Positions 4,959 to 5,976 of a DNA stretch of 5,976 nucleotides are shown here, one piece after another. Each line of letters starts with the position of its first letter. The stretch's first letter is position 1. The DNA comes from Peptococcaceae bacterium. GTDB lineage: Bacteria; Bacillota; DSM-521; Neomoorellales; Neomoorellaceae. The stretch is from positions 1 to 5,976 of the forward strand of contig DOLC01000011.1 of the NCBI GenBank assembly GCA_003509545.1, given 5' to 3'. The notes beneath the pieces were generated by a model that was not told the DNA's origin, ran no database searches, and saw nothing but the letters and a program-made list of their open reading frames with translations. The translations under genes and the position numbers were made by a program.

Positions 4959-5783
4959 TCAGGAAATTGCCGCCCTCAAGGCGGCCCGCAGGGTGTCGCC
5001 CCTCAGGCCCACCCTTAGGGCCTCCAGGGCCAGCACGTCCTGGGGATGGACGTTGCCCAGGTTGACGTTGGGGCCGAAGCGCAAGATCAATTCCTGCTGC
5101 TGCTGTTTCAGGGGCGCCTCCCAGATAATATCTTCCAGGCGCTCAATGCCTGCCGCCATGGCCTCCAGCTCCTCCCACTTGATGGCGCCGGCATCGTCGT
5201 AGATAACCACCCCTTTCCCGGACTCCCGGCCTTCCACGATCACCTTATACGCACCGTCCTCCAGGTCCCGGCGTATCTGCTCCAGGATGGCCGTTTCTTC
5301 CACCCGGTCCCCGGGGTCCTTCTTCCCTACCTCGCATATTACACCCATGCCCAGCTCCAGGGCGCGGTGGATGGCCCTCCGGCGCACTTCCGGCTCCATG
5401 GTTATGGTGCCGTCGGAAACCTCGACAAAGGTGTAGCCCATCTCCCGGGCCGTTTTAAGGTAGAGTTCTAGCTTTCCCTGGAGCACGGCCACCTCCAGGA
5501 AAGTCCCGCCCGGGAAGATATCGACCCCGTAGGAGCGGACCAGCCCGATTTTCTCCCTCAGGAGATCGGCCGGATAAAACACCGAGGTGCCGAAGCCGAG
5601 CTTTATAAAATCAATATAAGGTGCCGCCACCAGCAGCAGGTCCTGCACCTGGGCCAGGCCCATGCCCTTGTCAATAACCATGGTCAGGCCTTGCCGGCGC
5701 GGCTTCTGCAGCCGCCCCTGGAGGGGAAACTCCAGGATCTCCTGCCAGCCCCCTCCTCCGTAATCTCCCTTGTCCCTGAGCAT
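4959..5783 (-). CDS. comA: Phosphosulfolactate synthase
   Basis: ComA adds sulfite to phosphoenolpyruvate to give (2R)-phosphosulfolactate, the first step of one coenzyme M route and of sulfolactate synthesis in spore-forming bacilli. The 274 residues form the ComA-type TIM barrel, with KPRRQGLTMVIDKG (27-40), DFIKLGFGTS (58-67), FPGGTFLEVA (90-99), FVEVSDGTI (119-127), VICEVGKK (148-155), VIVEGRESGKG (181-191) and the C-terminal RFGPNVNLGNV (235-245) and LEALRVGLRGDT (253-264). All expected family blocks are present and the gene looks intact. The ATG at 5783-5781 follows GGGGGAGG by about 11 bases. comB lies 237 bases downstream on the same strand. In a bacterium with no other coenzyme M genes in view, sulfolactate is the safer predicted product. 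Confidence 0.96.
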   Translation of the reverse strand: MLRDKGDYGGGGWQEILEFPLQGRLQKPRRQGLTMVIDKGMGLAQVQDLLLVAAPYIDFIKLGFGTSVFYPADLLREKIGLVRSYGVDIFPGGTFLEVAVLQGKLELYLKTAREMGYTFVEVSDGTITMEPEVRRRAIHRALELGMGVICEVGKKDPGDRVEETAILEQIRRDLEDGAYKVIVEGRESGKGVVIYDDAGAIKWEELEAMAAGIERLEDIIWEAPLKQQQQELILRFGPNVNLGNVHPQDVLALEALRVGLRGDTLRAALRAAIS

Positions 5784-5801
5784 GCCGACTGTCGCCTCCC
5801 C

Positions 5802-5975
5802 CTAATGGGCTGTATATTGTTCCCCTGTTACTTTATTCCGGGCGGGCTTAAAGGGAAACAGCCGAACTGCCTTAAGGTCTCTTTTCCACCCGTTCCAGGG
5901 CTGGCCCATCCCCAGTTTTGATTCCGGCCTGCTTGGCTTTCGCTCGCTTATGGTTTCCCTCGCGGGCAGGACTTT
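5802..5975 (-). CDS. Possible C-terminal end of an upstream gene (partial, unrecognised)
   Basis: A minus-strand frame is open from the window edge to a TAG at 5804-5802, 57 codons, ending right at the comA Shine-Dalgarno sequence as in a tight operon. It contains the residues PARETISERKP and MGQPWNGWKRDL. Third-position GC is high over the first 34 codons but falls near the end, and a second frame is also open as far as a TAA at 5874-5872, so coding is not proven. I do not recognise a family. The segment 5811-5816 (TATACA on the minus strand) could instead be a weak -10 for comA. Confidence 0.22.
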   Translation of the reverse strand, partial: KVLPARETISERKPSRPESKLGMGQPWNGWKRDLKAVRLFPFKPARNKVTGEQYTAH

Positions 5976-5976
5976 T

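Noticed and set aside
1..5976. CRISPR array
   Set aside because: No regularly spaced repeats of CRISPR length are present; the only tandem repeats are the 10-base units at the transposon end.

Overview
The window looks like chromosomal DNA from a GC-rich, probably spore-forming and thermophilic Firmicute of the Moorella/Desulfotomaculum type. This is inferred from the gene mix (a UPF0756 membrane protein, bacterial ComA/ComB homologues, an IS607 element), the Shine-Dalgarno signals and the use of GTG/TTG starts; no marker gene here proves it. Every gene I can support lies on the minus strand, so the window is described from high to low coordinates, the direction of transcription.

At the top (5784-5976) is a short stretch with open frames that may be the tail of an upstream gene. 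Next is comA (4959-5783, phosphosulfolactate synthase), then a 237-base gap with several strong RNA stem-loops, then comB (4001-4721, 2-phosphosulfolactate phosphatase). Together they would turn phosphoenolpyruvate and sulfite into sulfolactate. As written, comB is broken by one extra G in a run of eight. A UPF0756/DUF441 membrane protein follows (3468-3923), then a hairpin-rich 358-base gap that ends in a terminator-like hairpin and an extended -10 promoter.

That promoter would serve panB (2306-3109, pantothenate synthesis) and a CvpA-family membrane protein (1590-2306), joined by a stop/start overlap. An orphan Shine-Dalgarno sequence directly after cvpA suggests the operon once continued.

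The low-coordinate end is one end of an IS607-family transposon: tnpA (872-1519, serine recombinase with a MerR-like DNA-binding domain) and the first 301 codons of tnpB (1-903, RNA-guided nuclease family), which runs off the window before its RuvC catalytic residues. The transposon end carries tandem 10-base repeats that overlap the probable tnpA promoter.

The points most worth a second look are the comB leader RNA with a sequestered ribosome binding site, the G8 frameshift in comB, and the regulatory architecture of the IS607 end. I see no clear evidence of a wholly new system.
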